Of a stretch of DNA of 64,000 bases, positions 36,252 through 44,974 are shown piece by piece. The notes beneath the pieces are model-generated. The model had not been told where the DNA came from and ran no database searches. It was given only the letters and a program-made list of their open reading frames with translations. Where the stretch lies: positions 110,995-174,994 of the forward strand of contig JAGTQM010000001.1 in NCBI GenBank assembly GCA_018396755.1, given 5' to 3'. The position numbers and the translations under genes are program-made. The stretch comes from Candidatus Bathyarchaeota archaeon. Lineage in GTDB: Archaea; Thermoproteota; CALKCG01; B24. How positions within the stretch are numbered: the first letter of the stretch is position 1; each line of letters opens with the position of its first letter.

Positions 36252-36527
36252 TTAGCCTTCACCTAGATTTCCCTGTTTAAGCTCTTCCAATCTTTTTCCA
36301 GATATGGCTTCATCATACCATGTGCAATACGCATCTACAGCCGTCATTCCCTCTGAGAGTGTGATGTCGCCTGATATTTTACATGTTCCACACGCTACAT
36401 GCGCAATATTTGCCTCTTTAATCATCTGGACTGTCACCGTTCTCTTTCCACATTGGGGACACGTGTAAACCTTTGGTATGGTTCTTCTAAACGTCCGTAT
36501 AACTTTTCTCCTTCTTCTCCTACCCAA
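36252..36527 (-). CDS. Elf1-like transcription elongation factor, zinc ribbon
   Basis: 91 aa. A basic N-terminus (MGRRRRRKVIRTFRRTIPK) precedes a zinc ribbon, YTCPQCGKRTVTVQMIKEAN ... HVACGTCKISGDITLSEGM, with all four cysteines, then VDAYCTWYDEAISG. This is the pattern of archaeal and eukaryotic Elf1, which rides on RNA polymerase during elongation. It lies upstream of GGGP synthase on the same strand. Confidence 0.9.
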   Translation of the reverse strand: MGRRRRRKVIRTFRRTIPKVYTCPQCGKRTVTVQMIKEANIAHVACGTCKISGDITLSEGMTAVDAYCTWYDEAISGKRLEELKQGNLGEG

Positions 36528-36692
36528 ATATATCTAGTAATATGTGCTACTTCACGCCCTTAAATTTTATTCGTAGCTCCCTCTAATTGAGGAGCTTCAA
36601 ATTGATTCTGAAAAGTAAAAGTTTGAGATGTTAAAGATGTAGAATAACTCTTAATTTATACGAAATATTCTAATAAATATCTCAGAAGGGGT

Positions 36693-37124
36693 TTGAAGAT
36701 GAGCTTAGCGTCTAGAAGTAGGTTTGCAGAGGAGGCGGCTTCTCTATTGAATAAGACCGTTACCGTTATTACAGTGGATGGGAAGAGATATACTGGGATT
36801 TTAACTGGGGTCGACCCTGATAAGCTAAATCTGTCGCTTAGAGATGCTAGAGATGAAAAAGGTACGGCTATGTATAGGCTTATAATAAACGGCGTAGTCA
36901 TAGCTCAAATATATACTTCCGAGAAGCCTTTAAACCTCAGGAATTTAGCTGAAAGACTTGAAAGAGTTTTTCCAAGACTTGTTAAATTGTACGAAGATCA
37001 GGGTGTAATAGTTGTTATGGATAAGATAAGAGTCACCGAGAAAGGCATAGTTGAAGGCTCAGGTCCTGCTGCTGAGAGGGTTCAAAAGGTTTACGAGGAG
37101 TTCATTAGGGAGGCAACAGGGTAA
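36693..37124 (+). CDS. Sm-like protein with C-terminal domain (SmAP3 type)
   Basis: 143 aa. The N-terminal Sm fold (LLNKTVTVITVDGKRYTGIL, TGVDPDKLNLSLRDARDEKG, LIINGVVIAQIYTS) is followed by a separate ~65-residue domain (LAERLERVFPRLVKLYEDQG, VIVVMDKIRVTEKGIVEGSG). This matches the SmAP3 class known from Pyrobaculum, in which the extra domain decorates the heptamer. Function unknown beyond likely RNA binding. ATG 36693 or ATG 36699 could be the start. A second, ordinary LSm is at 42375. Confidence 0.85.
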   Translation: MKMSLASRSRFAEEAASLLNKTVTVITVDGKRYTGILTGVDPDKLNLSLRDARDEKGTAMYRLIINGVVIAQIYTSEKPLNLRNLAERLERVFPRLVKLYEDQGVIVVMDKIRVTEKGIVEGSGPAAERVQKVYEEFIREATG

Positions 37125-37128
37125 ACTC

Positions 37129-37830
37129 CTATATTAGACCGAAAACCTCCTCTCTTACATGGTCTAGGCTTTCCTCTAAATCAGTCAAATCGATATGGAG
37201 ATTTAGGAAAACACTTAACACCTTTATAATCTCTCTTGCGGCTTCTCGACCTATCTCTCCGCTCTTAACTTCTCCAAGTAGACAGACGCCTCGCATACCC
37301 TTGAATTTAGCTAAACCAGTCAACGCCCCCGCCATTCCATACACTCGCCCAGACAGCTTCTTTAAACCCATTTTTTCAAACGTTGAAGCATATTCTAGGT
37401 GGTTTGTCGTATAATAGACTTTAGGTGGACTTGAAGGCGTTAATGTTGAAAGCCCTCCAAGCGTTACGATCGTAATGCATTCAAATTTAAAGGCTAAATC
37501 AAGAATTGTTTCAGATAGTTCGTTTTGACCTGTGAATGTGATTGCTTGACTATTTCCATAGAGCACTATAAGGTCTCCTCTAGCTTCAGAAGGCGTTTTA
37601 ATGTAGTATAGGCTATTTATTGGTGTTTTCAGACGTCCATCCCTATCTACAACAGCTACGGGTTTGAAGAAGGGTGACTTAATATCGCAGAACTTACTGG
37701 CTTTAAACTTCTCTATAATATGGTGAGCTACTAAACTGGCAACTAAACCTATCCCGGGAAGCCCCTCTATAAGAATGGGGTTTTCAAGTTTAGGCGTATC
37801 AAAAAATTTAATAAGGCTTCTTATTTTCAC
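37129..37830 (-). CDS. PAC2 family proteasome assembly chaperone-like protein
   Basis: 233 aa of the PAC2/PbaB family: NPILIEGLPGIGLVASLVAHHI, KSPFFKPVAVVDRDGRLKTP, DLIVLYGNSQAITFTGQNEL, IVTLGGLSTLTPSSPPKVYY and VYGMAGALTGLAKFKGMRGV. Archaeal members are ATP-independent chaperones for proteasome assembly. Its start overlaps the end of tgtA by 4 bases, so it is co-translated with it. A functional link with tRNA modification is not known. Confidence 0.88.
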   Translation of the reverse strand: MKIRSLIKFFDTPKLENPILIEGLPGIGLVASLVAHHIIEKFKASKFCDIKSPFFKPVAVVDRDGRLKTPINSLYYIKTPSEARGDLIVLYGNSQAITFTGQNELSETILDLAFKFECITIVTLGGLSTLTPSSPPKVYYTTNHLEYASTFEKMGLKKLSGRVYGMAGALTGLAKFKGMRGVCLLGEVKSGEIGREAAREIIKVLSVFLNLHIDLTDLEESLDHVREEVFGLI

Positions 37831-39557
37831 TTTTCAACCCCTCTCCTGACTTTAACAGCAACCCCTCTTCTAAACTTACCCATTTCAAAACCGGCTAGAA
37901 CAGCTTGACCAACAGCCAGTAGAGAATCGTTTCGATCAACTACTATGACCTCCTCCTTCGGAATTATGTCCAAGTCACACTTAGCAACAAACTTTGAGAA
38001 AACATCTCCTCCAGATTTAACCATTTGGAGAAGCTCATCATCTTCAGCTACATATACTCTATACTTTGGGGGTTGTAGAATCCTCTTAAGTCTAAAAGCG
38101 CCTTCTAAGCTTAAACTTATAAAGCCATCGCTAGGTCTTAAAGCTCCTATAAGCATATTCTCAATCCATATACGTCTAATTCTGCCAGTACGCTTGCTCT
38201 TCTCTATGAAGGCGTCCTCAGGTATAAGTTTTAATCCCACCTCCGAACCAAACTGATAATCTGCTATTATTCTGATCTTCTCAAAATCATTGTACTCTTT
38301 TCCATCGAAGTTTAGAATTCCACTTTTAAGAAGACACTGTCCAAATGGGTATGTTTCAGATAAAGCCGATGGGATTTTATCGCACCCAAGCCTTTCTCTA
38401 ACTCTCTCTAATGCCCTTCTAAATTCAGGTCTTAAAATTGTCTCTTCACCTGAATAGAAAAGTGCAGACCTCTTTCTTATTGGATCTACCGTTTTAAAGT
38501 GATTCCAACCGTCTTTGAAGGCTCTTATAAGGGCTTCAAGTATTCTTGGATGAGCTCTTGCCCTCTGTTGAACAAGCTCCCATAATCTATTTTCTCTTAT
38601 AGCCTGTTTTATAGCGTTCATTTCTCTACGTATCATGTATAGGTTATGTCTTGCTAAGAAGTTTACACGCTCGTCTTCAGCCATTGTTTTAAGTTCTTCA
38701 GCGTCCGTGTTTAAACATAGAGGACAATCGCATGGTAGGTAGTCTAATTCTTCGACCCGCTTAACACCCCATTCAGTCATGTATCTTCCATCCTTAGCGT
38801 AAATCGCATAGCTGGCGGAGTCAAATAGATCATAACCTATCGCTGTTAGAAGAGGCAGTATTATTGGATTACCCATTCCAAATGCGTGTAGAGGCTTCTC
38901 CGGAGAGATGTTTATCCTACTATTCAACCCTTGGACGACTATAAATTCGAAATTGTAATTCACCCAGTACTTTGGCGGTACTCCTACGGCGAGTATATCG
39001 AAGTCAAAGTTAGACATGAGCCTGCATGATAATTCTAAAAGCTCAGGATAGGCTCCACCTTGTATAACACCTTCCCAAGCATTTCTATCTTTAGACCTTA
39101 GAATAGACCACTCTTCGCCTCTTTTAGCAGTTTCTATAACACTTTCTCTACATTCTTCGAAGCTTTCGCCGCGTGATGGTACATCCAGCATGACTCCTAC
39201 GTCGGCATCTATGCTTTCTTGAAAATTGATGATCTCTTCTTGCCTCAGTTCTAGTCTACCTTTAAAGCTCTGATATGCACCTGAATCTGTAAATACTACT
39301 CCATCGAAGTTTAGTAGGGCATGTATACCCTTCTCAAGAGCTTTTTCCCTTAAAACTTCATTCTTATAGATTATGTAGGCGTTTGTCATTATTGCTTTAA
39401 AACCATACTTCTCCTTCATTTCACTAGGGGTTATAATCGGTATGTTCGGATTATAAACTGGTAGAAAAAGAGGAGTTTCAACATTTTTCCCTCTAACTTT
39501 AATTTTCCCAAGTCTGGCTCCAGCGTCTCTATCTTTAATTTCAAACTCTAAAGTCAA
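37827..39557 (-). CDS. tgtA: tRNA-guanine(15) transglycosylase (archaeosine)
   Basis: Exchanges guanine 15 of tRNA for preQ0, the first step to archaeosine. 576 aa: catalytic barrel with FDGVVFTDSGAYQSFKGR (nucleophile Asp), VMLDVPSRGESFEE, VIQGGAYPELLELSCRLM, HAFGMGNPIILPLLTAIGYD, the zinc site LPCDCPLCLN, then the linker domains and a C-terminal PUA-like domain (AEDDELLQMVKSGGDVFSKF, VVDRNDSLLAVGQAVLAGFE). Full archaeal length with PUA. PAC2 follows in the same transcript. Confidence 0.96.
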   Translation of the reverse strand: MTLEFEIKDRDAGARLGKIKVRGKNVETPLFLPVYNPNIPIITPSEMKEKYGFKAIMTNAYIIYKNEVLREKALEKGIHALLNFDGVVFTDSGAYQSFKGRLELRQEEIINFQESIDADVGVMLDVPSRGESFEECRESVIETAKRGEEWSILRSKDRNAWEGVIQGGAYPELLELSCRLMSNFDFDILAVGVPPKYWVNYNFEFIVVQGLNSRINISPEKPLHAFGMGNPIILPLLTAIGYDLFDSASYAIYAKDGRYMTEWGVKRVEELDYLPCDCPLCLNTDAEELKTMAEDERVNFLARHNLYMIRREMNAIKQAIRENRLWELVQQRARAHPRILEALIRAFKDGWNHFKTVDPIRKRSALFYSGEETILRPEFRRALERVRERLGCDKIPSALSETYPFGQCLLKSGILNFDGKEYNDFEKIRIIADYQFGSEVGLKLIPEDAFIEKSKRTGRIRRIWIENMLIGALRPSDGFISLSLEGAFRLKRILQPPKYRVYVAEDDELLQMVKSGGDVFSKFVAKCDLDIIPKEEVIVVDRNDSLLAVGQAVLAGFEMGKFRRGVAVKVRRGVEK

Positions 39558-39688
39558 CTTGCTCTCTCTTAAGGAGAAAGATTGGAAACAACATAATAAG
39601 TATTCTCATAGTGTACTACTTAAAAACGTAGGGTAGACGTAAAACCTACTATAGACACTAAAGTTCTCCAGCTTTAGCCATGGACGGT

Positions 39689-41012
39689 TCACAAAAAGTC
39701 TTCCAGCCTCTTTGACGTTTTCCCCAATCTCTTCTCTTCATCTGGTTTAAGTATGGGTTTGCCATAGACCCCGTCAAAACCAGGTCGTATCCTTAAGAGG
39801 CCCGCTCTTTGAGCCATTATAAGCTCAACCAGCTCGACATTGCCCGTAGCTTTCAAAACATCTTCACGTGAGGTCTCTAAGAGAATAAAGTATTCACTTC
39901 CAAGTTTCGATGTTAAGCTTCGATAGGTTTCCCAAACCTTTCTGGCGGATAAAGCGCCTTCATAGGATGGGTCTAAGCCATAGGATAGTGCTATAAGCTC
40001 GTGAAGCGGTAGTGTTGAAACATACGGTATGGCGTTTGAAGGTTTAAATCCTCTAGGTCGATCAGCCAACTCTTCAATCCTACTTTCAACACCCTTTGTA
40101 AGGGCTCTACCACAGATGGGACATTTATAGTTGAGTTTAAATGCATCTTCGGGCGATAGAGGTCCTACGTTGCACTTTCTATGACCCGACCAATGGTATA
40201 TCGGGGGTTTTAAAACCTTTCCCGTAGGCCGGGTTGACTTCAATCGTCATTAATATTTTTTCCGGGTCTCTACTCTTAATTGCCTCAGCGACTTCTCTAT
40301 ACGTTTGCTCCTTCAAATTGAAAACCGTAGCCTCTCTACCAAGTCTGTACGGATATGGGCTATGAGAATCTGAAAAACTTAAAAGCATATACTTGTCTAA
40401 AGCCGAGATCCTCCAGTTCATGGAGGGGTCCGAACTTAAACCGGTTTCGATTGCATGTAAGTATTTGGTTGAGCCTTCGTAACATTCTTCCATTTTATCG
40501 ACTCCGCTCATGGAGCCGAATACGCCCCACCAGGGCGTCCAGGCATGAGCTGGAAAGATAACTATGTCTTTAGAAGTCTCCATAAGGATTTCAACGAGTT
40601 CAGCTGGTCTGATTGAGAGTACTGGTCTACCGTCTGAGTCTAACTCTCCGTATTTTCTGAGTTTTTCTCTAAGTTCTTCGGCTGTGTCCAAATTCGGCAT
40701 AATTATAACATGGTGAACTCTTCTAGTTTTACCAGCGTATTCGTGGATTGTTGCAACTTCAGTTTGAACCATGAAAAGTGTTAAGCCTCCACCTCTACTT
40801 CTGTAAAGTCCAGAACCATTTATCTCAGCGAGTTTGCTTTTAAGCTCTTTAAGCCAAGCTCCATGTAAGGCATCTCCAGTACCAACTATGTTAAGTCCCT
40901 TCATGGTAGCGTAAAAATCAATTTCTTCGATTGTCATCTCTCTGCTTGTTGCAGCCGAATATTTACTATGTACATGCAGGTCTGCATAAAACTTAGTCAA
41001 TATTAACACCAC
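39689..41012 (-). CDS. Endonuclease Q (EndoQ), split by a frameshift
   Basis: PHP-family DNA-repair endonuclease cutting at deaminated bases. The 5' part (41012-40179) has YADLHVHSKYSAATSREMTI, VHHVIIMPNLDTAEELREKL, IFPAHAWTPWWGVFGSM and SFSDSHSPYPYRLGREATVF. The 3' part (from 40243) has YHWSGHRKCNVGPLSPEDAF, the zinc finger YKCPICGRALTKGVESR, and IPYVSTLPLHELIALSYGL. Together they give a normal EndoQ of about 420 aa. The frame changes by one at T4-A4-C5 runs near 40200-40216. A one-base homopolymer difference would join them. It may be a sequencing slip, a real lesion, or recoding. Confidence 0.88.
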
Positions 41013-41340
41013 TAATACTGATAAACTGTAAAAACATTAAGCTTTTTTCTAAGATCAAGGAAAACTTATTTGGAGTTTAACCCCTCTTTGAAATTTAAGT
41101 CCACCACGGTGAAAAGAAGCCAGTAATCGAAAAATTTGAAAGACATCTTAGAACCACTAGGAATAGGACGAGTAGACTGAGTCCTCGAAAATAAGGGAAG
41201 ATTTAAGGTTTACATCCCCAATATTCACCGTTTTTACAGTAGTTATTTTAATAGCCTTATATACGGTAATCGTTAACTTCATTTTCTACTTATCGATAGA
41301 TTCTCTAATACTTCACATACTAGCTCTTAGATGGCTTAAG
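41013..41340. other. Divergent intergenic region, no gene seen
   Basis: 328 bases between EndoQ and a small hypothetical gene, which diverge from it. It should carry both promoters; AT-rich TTTTAATAGCCTTATATAC at about 41249-41267 could serve the right-hand gene. Nothing else is recognised. Confidence 0.45.
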
Positions 41341-41667
41341 ATGGTAGCGTCGATATTGGAAGAAGAGGGTTATGAAGGGTTACACGAATTCTTTAAGAGG
41401 AAGACGCCAGTCTACATAGCCTATCAGGTAAGAGAAGGAAAGGAGCTGGAGTATAGGTTTCGCGATGAATACCTTTGGGCTGCAACATTAGCCCTTAAAG
41501 AAGGCTGTAAAATAGGTGAGAAGATGGCTGCAGACCCAGGTCTCCTTAAAGAGGTTATGATGTTAGCCAACGCGTTAGACTTGGCTTTAGAGAAGAAGTA
41601 TAGCGGAGTTGATGCTGAAGGATTAAGCTTAACCGATTGGGCGGTTAAAGAGCGTTTTAAAGCGTAA
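41341..41667 (+). CDS. Hypothetical protein
   Basis: 108 aa, not recognised. It is alpha-helical and acidic: ILEEEGYEGLHEFFKRKTPV, LEYRFRDEYLWAATLALKEG, LKEVMMLANALDLALEKKYS. No signal peptide, membrane span or cysteine motif. No ribosome site is obvious, so it may be leaderless. Probably a real gene from its length and composition, but with weaker support than its neighbours. Confidence 0.5.
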   Translation: MVASILEEEGYEGLHEFFKRKTPVYIAYQVREGKELEYRFRDEYLWAATLALKEGCKIGEKMAADPGLLKEVMMLANALDLALEKKYSGVDAEGLSLTDWAVKERFKA

Positions 41668-41762
41668 AAAAGAGTAAAGTAAATTCATCTAAGTTTTCTT
41701 CTCCATCCTTAGGCCAAACGTTAAGTTTTTCTTAGAAACGGACTTATACAGTTGTAGTTGAA

Positions 41763-42188
41763 ATGGTCTCAAACTGTAGAGAATATCCTACTAGGCCAGT
41801 TGTAGCGGTGTCGGTTTTAATTAAATCTGGAAGCAAGGTTCTCCTAATTAAACGTCGGTTTAATCCGGGTTCAGGTAAATGGTCTATTCCAGGTGGTTTG
41901 ATCGAGCTTGGTGAAACTATACGTGAAGCGGCTTTAAGGGAGGTTTATGAAGAGACTGGGTTAACTGTTAATCTTGACAAACTTTTGAATGTTGTAGATT
42001 ATATTGAGGTGGATGAGAGAGGTGTGATACGTTTTCACTACGTACTGATATGCCTCTCAGCGTACATTAATTGTGCTCTCTCCATTAAGCCTTCAGAAGA
42101 AGTTGCAGACTTCATATGGGTTGAAGAATCCGCCGTCTTAAACTACGATATTACAGATAGCCTTAGAAAACTGTTATCTGGGAAATAG
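41763..42188 (+). CDS. Nudix hydrolase
   Basis: 141 aa with the full Nudix box: GGLIELGETIREAALREVYEETGL (GX5EX7REUXEEXGU present, shown with surrounding residues interrupted by variable positions). It is preceded by VAVSVLIKSGSKVLLIKRRF and followed by ADFIWVEESAVLNYDI. It resembles ADP-ribose pyrophosphatase/8-oxo-dGTP-type house-cleaning enzymes. The substrate cannot be assigned. Single gene starting at ATG 41763. Confidence 0.93.
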   Translation: MVSNCREYPTRPVVAVSVLIKSGSKVLLIKRRFNPGSGKWSIPGGLIELGETIREAALREVYEETGLTVNLDKLLNVVDYIEVDERGVIRFHYVLICLSAYINCALSIKPSEEVADFIWVEESAVLNYDITDSLRKLLSGK

Positions 42189-42374
42189 TTGCAATATTTC
42201 ATGAAAAGGGATTGCCAGTAGGGTATCTCAAACATCTCGTTCTCTCGCACAAAAAAGTGTTGCTTGAAGGTTGTAGCGAGGTGACTCTATGACTGAATTC
42301 TTAGGTACGCCTATGTTTTGGAAAAGGTTAATATTATAGATTCTTACTACTCTTCACTAGCTGGTGTCTCTTAC

Positions 42375-42599
42375 ATGTCCGACATGTCTATAAAGCTTCT
42401 TGAAAACAGTCTAGGTAAAATAGTGCTGGTTAAACTTAAGGGTGATAAAAGGATTAGAGGTCGCCTCGAAGGCTATGATCAACACATGAACCTTTTCCTA
42501 GAAGATGCTGAAGAAGTCTTATCGAATGGTGAGGTGAGGGGTTTAGGTCCAATAATACTCAGAGGAGATAATGTTGTGATAATTTCTCCAGCAAGCTAG
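42375..42599 (+). CDS. Sm-like archaeal protein (SmAP1/LSm)
   Basis: About 75 aa, a complete Sm fold: SIKLLENSLGKIVLVKLKGD, KRIRGRLEGYDQHMNLFLED, and GLGPIILRGDNVVIISP (Sm1 and Sm2 motifs). ATG 42375 gives the usual family start; the frame is open further upstream to TTG 42318, but TTAATATTATAG at 42328-42339 looks like its TATA element. The L37e gene follows after 10 bases, a pairing common in archaea. It forms RNA-binding heptamers. Confidence 0.95.
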   Translation: MSDMSIKLLENSLGKIVLVKLKGDKRIRGRLEGYDQHMNLFLEDAEEVLSNGEVRGLGPIILRGDNVVIISPAS

Positions 42600-42609
42600 G
42601 TGAACATCT

Positions 42610-42798
42610 GTGGTTAAAGGGACATCTTCTATGGGTAAATACGGTGGAGAAACTCTGCACATACGGTGTAGAAGATGCGGACGTAGATCCTATAACGTTA
42701 AAAGCCGTAAATGCGCTGCATGTGGCTTTGGCGTATCTAAGAAGCTCTTAGACTTCTCTTGGCGTAATCGAAACATCAATAGGCTTAGAAAAAGCTAG
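42610..42798 (+). CDS. rpl37e: Ribosomal protein L37e
   Basis: 62-aa large-subunit ribosomal protein with a zinc ribbon: GGETLHIRCRRCGRRSYNVK and CAACGFGVSKKLLDFSWRNR. It begins at GTG 42610 with AGGTG ahead, in operon with the LSm gene. Complete. Confidence 0.97.
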   Translation: MVKGTSSMGKYGGETLHIRCRRCGRRSYNVKSRKCAACGFGVSKKLLDFSWRNRNINRLRKS

Positions 42799-42894
42799 CA
42801 TCTTCAGAGCAATTTATGAAGTAGGTCTAAAATCCTCGCGGCTAATGTCTACTTTCATAGGGTTGAAATAAATAGCGTAGTATAATTTAGAGTG

Positions 42895-44046
42895 TTAGGT
42901 TTGTTTTAAAATCTCTTCAATTCTCCTATTGAGGTCTTCCTTGAGCTTGCCGCTCACATCTTTGCCTGTGAATGCATCTATTCTAGCCGCAATGGATAGT
43001 TTAGCCGCTAATACCCTAGATATTTTCCCTCTAAGCTTCTTAGGACTTTGTCTTACGAGTGGGTGTTGAAATATAAGCCCATGTTTTGGAGGCCTTGATT
43101 TAGTTCTAAGCGCTCTAAACAGGGCTTTTTCAGCTCCCAACACTTGGATGGTGCTTGACGGCATTTTAGATAAAGCTTCTAAGCCTCCTGCTTGTGCTAT
43201 AAGCTTAGCGGCGAGGCTCGATCCAACTAATGCGTAAAGATTTGGAGAAATCTCTTTAACCCTCTCCTCTACATATTTCTCCAGTCTCTCCCTGAGGCTT
43301 ACGAGTGTTAAAGCGGTTGAAGCCATTGCTCGTATTTCCTCAAGATCACGTTTATCCATCTCCACGCCTATGGATGTTTTTAAAGCCTCAAGAACAGCTG
43401 AAACCGTCTTTTTGCCTATTCCAATTTTAGATAAGTTTTCGCCTTTAATATCCTCCCTCCAACCTATTTCCGCTACTATTCTAAAATATTCCTTAGGAGT
43501 TTCTACGGCATCGTTTAACTCTGAGAAATACAATCCATACCATTCCCGCAGCCGTCCGTAGAATAAGTTTATCGTTTTATCCAGCTCTTCCAGCGCATGT
43601 ATTGCTTGAATAATATATACGTCTCCTTTACCACTACGTTCTCTTATAATTTTTCTCGCCAATAAGTCTAAGGCTTTTTGAACAACTTCTAAGTATTCGC
43701 TTCTACTTTTCGCAAATCCAAGCTCTAAAGCTTTAGACGATAAGTCTATTCTAATTACTCTTCCGAGGGTGCTTGGGCTTTCAATCGTTGTTTCAACGTT
43801 TAATCGTTCCCGTATGATACGCGATGATGATTCACGTTCAAGTATGAAAGTTTTGAAGCCTTTACTTTTAAGTCTATCGACAAGTTTTATCAAATCGTCT
43901 ACAACTTCTCCAGTTTCCATAGTGTACAGTTTCTCCGCTAAATCTACTGGGTTTTTCGGGAAAAGCACATAGTCTATGATATTCCCCTTGTCATCTAAGG
44001 CTACTACTCCGAAGACTAATTCTAAAACTGTGCAATTCGTGCTCAT
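42895..44046 (-). CDS. nop5: Nop5/Nop56-58 C/D-box RNP core protein
   Basis: Scaffold of the C/D RNP that guides 2'-O-methylation of rRNA and tRNA. 383 aa: N-terminal fibrillarin-binding domain, a long coiled coil (VYIIQAIHALEELDKTINLF), and the Nop domain (ISPNLYALVGSSLAAKLIAQ, AGGLEALSKMPSSTIQVLGA, EKALFRALRTKSRPPKHGLI), ending in a basic tail. Fibrillarin, its usual partner gene, is not adjacent here. Full length. Confidence 0.95.
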   Translation of the reverse strand: MSTNCTVLELVFGVVALDDKGNIIDYVLFPKNPVDLAEKLYTMETGEVVDDLIKLVDRLKSKGFKTFILERESSSRIIRERLNVETTIESPSTLGRVIRIDLSSKALELGFAKSRSEYLEVVQKALDLLARKIIRERSGKGDVYIIQAIHALEELDKTINLFYGRLREWYGLYFSELNDAVETPKEYFRIVAEIGWREDIKGENLSKIGIGKKTVSAVLEALKTSIGVEMDKRDLEEIRAMASTALTLVSLRERLEKYVEERVKEISPNLYALVGSSLAAKLIAQAGGLEALSKMPSSTIQVLGAEKALFRALRTKSRPPKHGLIFQHPLVRQSPKKLRGKISRVLAAKLSIAARIDAFTGKDVSGKLKEDLNRRIEEILKQT

Positions 44047-44147
44047 CTAGGAGAATATTCGTAGAAGTCTACTATAAATGATTGCTTAGGTTGAGTACTA
44101 GGAAAACTTTAACTTAGAGTATAAATATTCTTTTTCTTGGTGAGTTT

Positions 44148-44489
44148 GTGAGCGAGCAAACCCTTCAATGTCCATGTGGGAGGATTATTACAAATCCGCA
44201 GGAGTTTAAACTGCTTTTCCTGAAGATGGAGATGAAAGAGATAGATATCCTATGTCCAAACGATTCATGTTATCTTAGAGAGCTTGGGTACATAAAATTC
44301 GATATTAAAGATGGCGCTCCAGTGTTTAAAGAAGCTATGTTCTACCCACCATTTGTAACTTGGAATAATAGTAGGCTTGGAAGTGAAGTATCCATGAAAC
44401 TCATGAGAGAACACCTCAGAACAATCGTTACTAGAATTGTAGACTGGAAGAGGATTAAAGAGAACATTGAAAAGTTTAAACTTACGTAG
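44148..44489 (+). CDS. Hypothetical protein with cysteine pairs
   Basis: 113 aa, not recognised. The N-terminal part has TLQCPCGRIITN and IDILCPNDSCYLRELGYIKF, two cysteine pairs that could bind zinc. The C-terminus is a charged helix (MKLMREHLRTIVTRIVDWKR). It probably starts at GTG 44148 and lies just upstream of archease. Zinc binding is inferred from spacing only. Confidence 0.6.
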   Translation: MSEQTLQCPCGRIITNPQEFKLLFLKMEMKEIDILCPNDSCYLRELGYIKFDIKDGAPVFKEAMFYPPFVTWNNSRLGSEVSMKLMREHLRTIVTRIVDWKRIKENIEKFKLT

Positions 44490-44541
44490 CTTCACGTAAA
44501 CTGGAAAGTTTAAGCTCTACCTTACAATTTTATTTATTGTT

Positions 44542-44970
44542 ATGGATAGATTTAAGTTCCTCCCACATATGGGTGATGCTCTAATAGAGGCTTATGGTTC
44601 ATCATTAGAAGAAGCGTTTGAAAATGCAGCATTAGCTATGTTTGAAGTGATAACTGATACTTCTAAAGTTGAGCCTTCAATGGAGGAGGTCGTTGAAGCT
44701 GAAGGTTTTGACTTAGAATCGCTTCTTTACAATTGGCTTGAAAGCCTCTTGGTGATGTTTGACGTGAATACTAGGCTTTATTCAAAGTTTGAAATTGAAA
44801 GTATTAAGCGGACGGCTGAAGGTTATAAACTTACAGCTAGAGCTTGGGGTGAAGATTACGATTCAAATAAACACGAGCAGAAGGTTGGAGTTAAAGCAGT
44901 AACTTACCATATGATGAGTATAGAGGAGAAGGGTGGAAGATGGGTTTTAAAGTTCTTATTAGACCTTTAA
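44542..44970 (+). CDS. Archease
   Basis: 142 aa. Co-factor of the RNA ligase RtcB, which joins tRNA exons after intron removal. Recognised from FKFLPHMGDALIEAYGSSLE, LAMFEVITDTSKVEP, GFDLESLLYNWLESLLVMFD and KVGVKAVTYHMMSIEEK. The metal-site aspartate in HMGDALIEA is kept. RtcB itself is not in the window. The intron-bearing tRNA-Lys at 17252 is a natural substrate for that pathway. Confidence 0.93.
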   Translation: MDRFKFLPHMGDALIEAYGSSLEEAFENAALAMFEVITDTSKVEPSMEEVVEAEGFDLESLLYNWLESLLVMFDVNTRLYSKFEIESIKRTAEGYKLTARAWGEDYDSNKHEQKVGVKAVTYHMMSIEEKGGRWVLKFLLDL

Positions 44971-44974
44971 AATG

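Noticed and set aside
42289..42339. Possible 16-codon leader peptide with GAGGTGA before the LSm gene
   Set aside because: It overlaps the likely TATA element of the LSm gene (TTAATATTATAG), and no regulatory context is evident.
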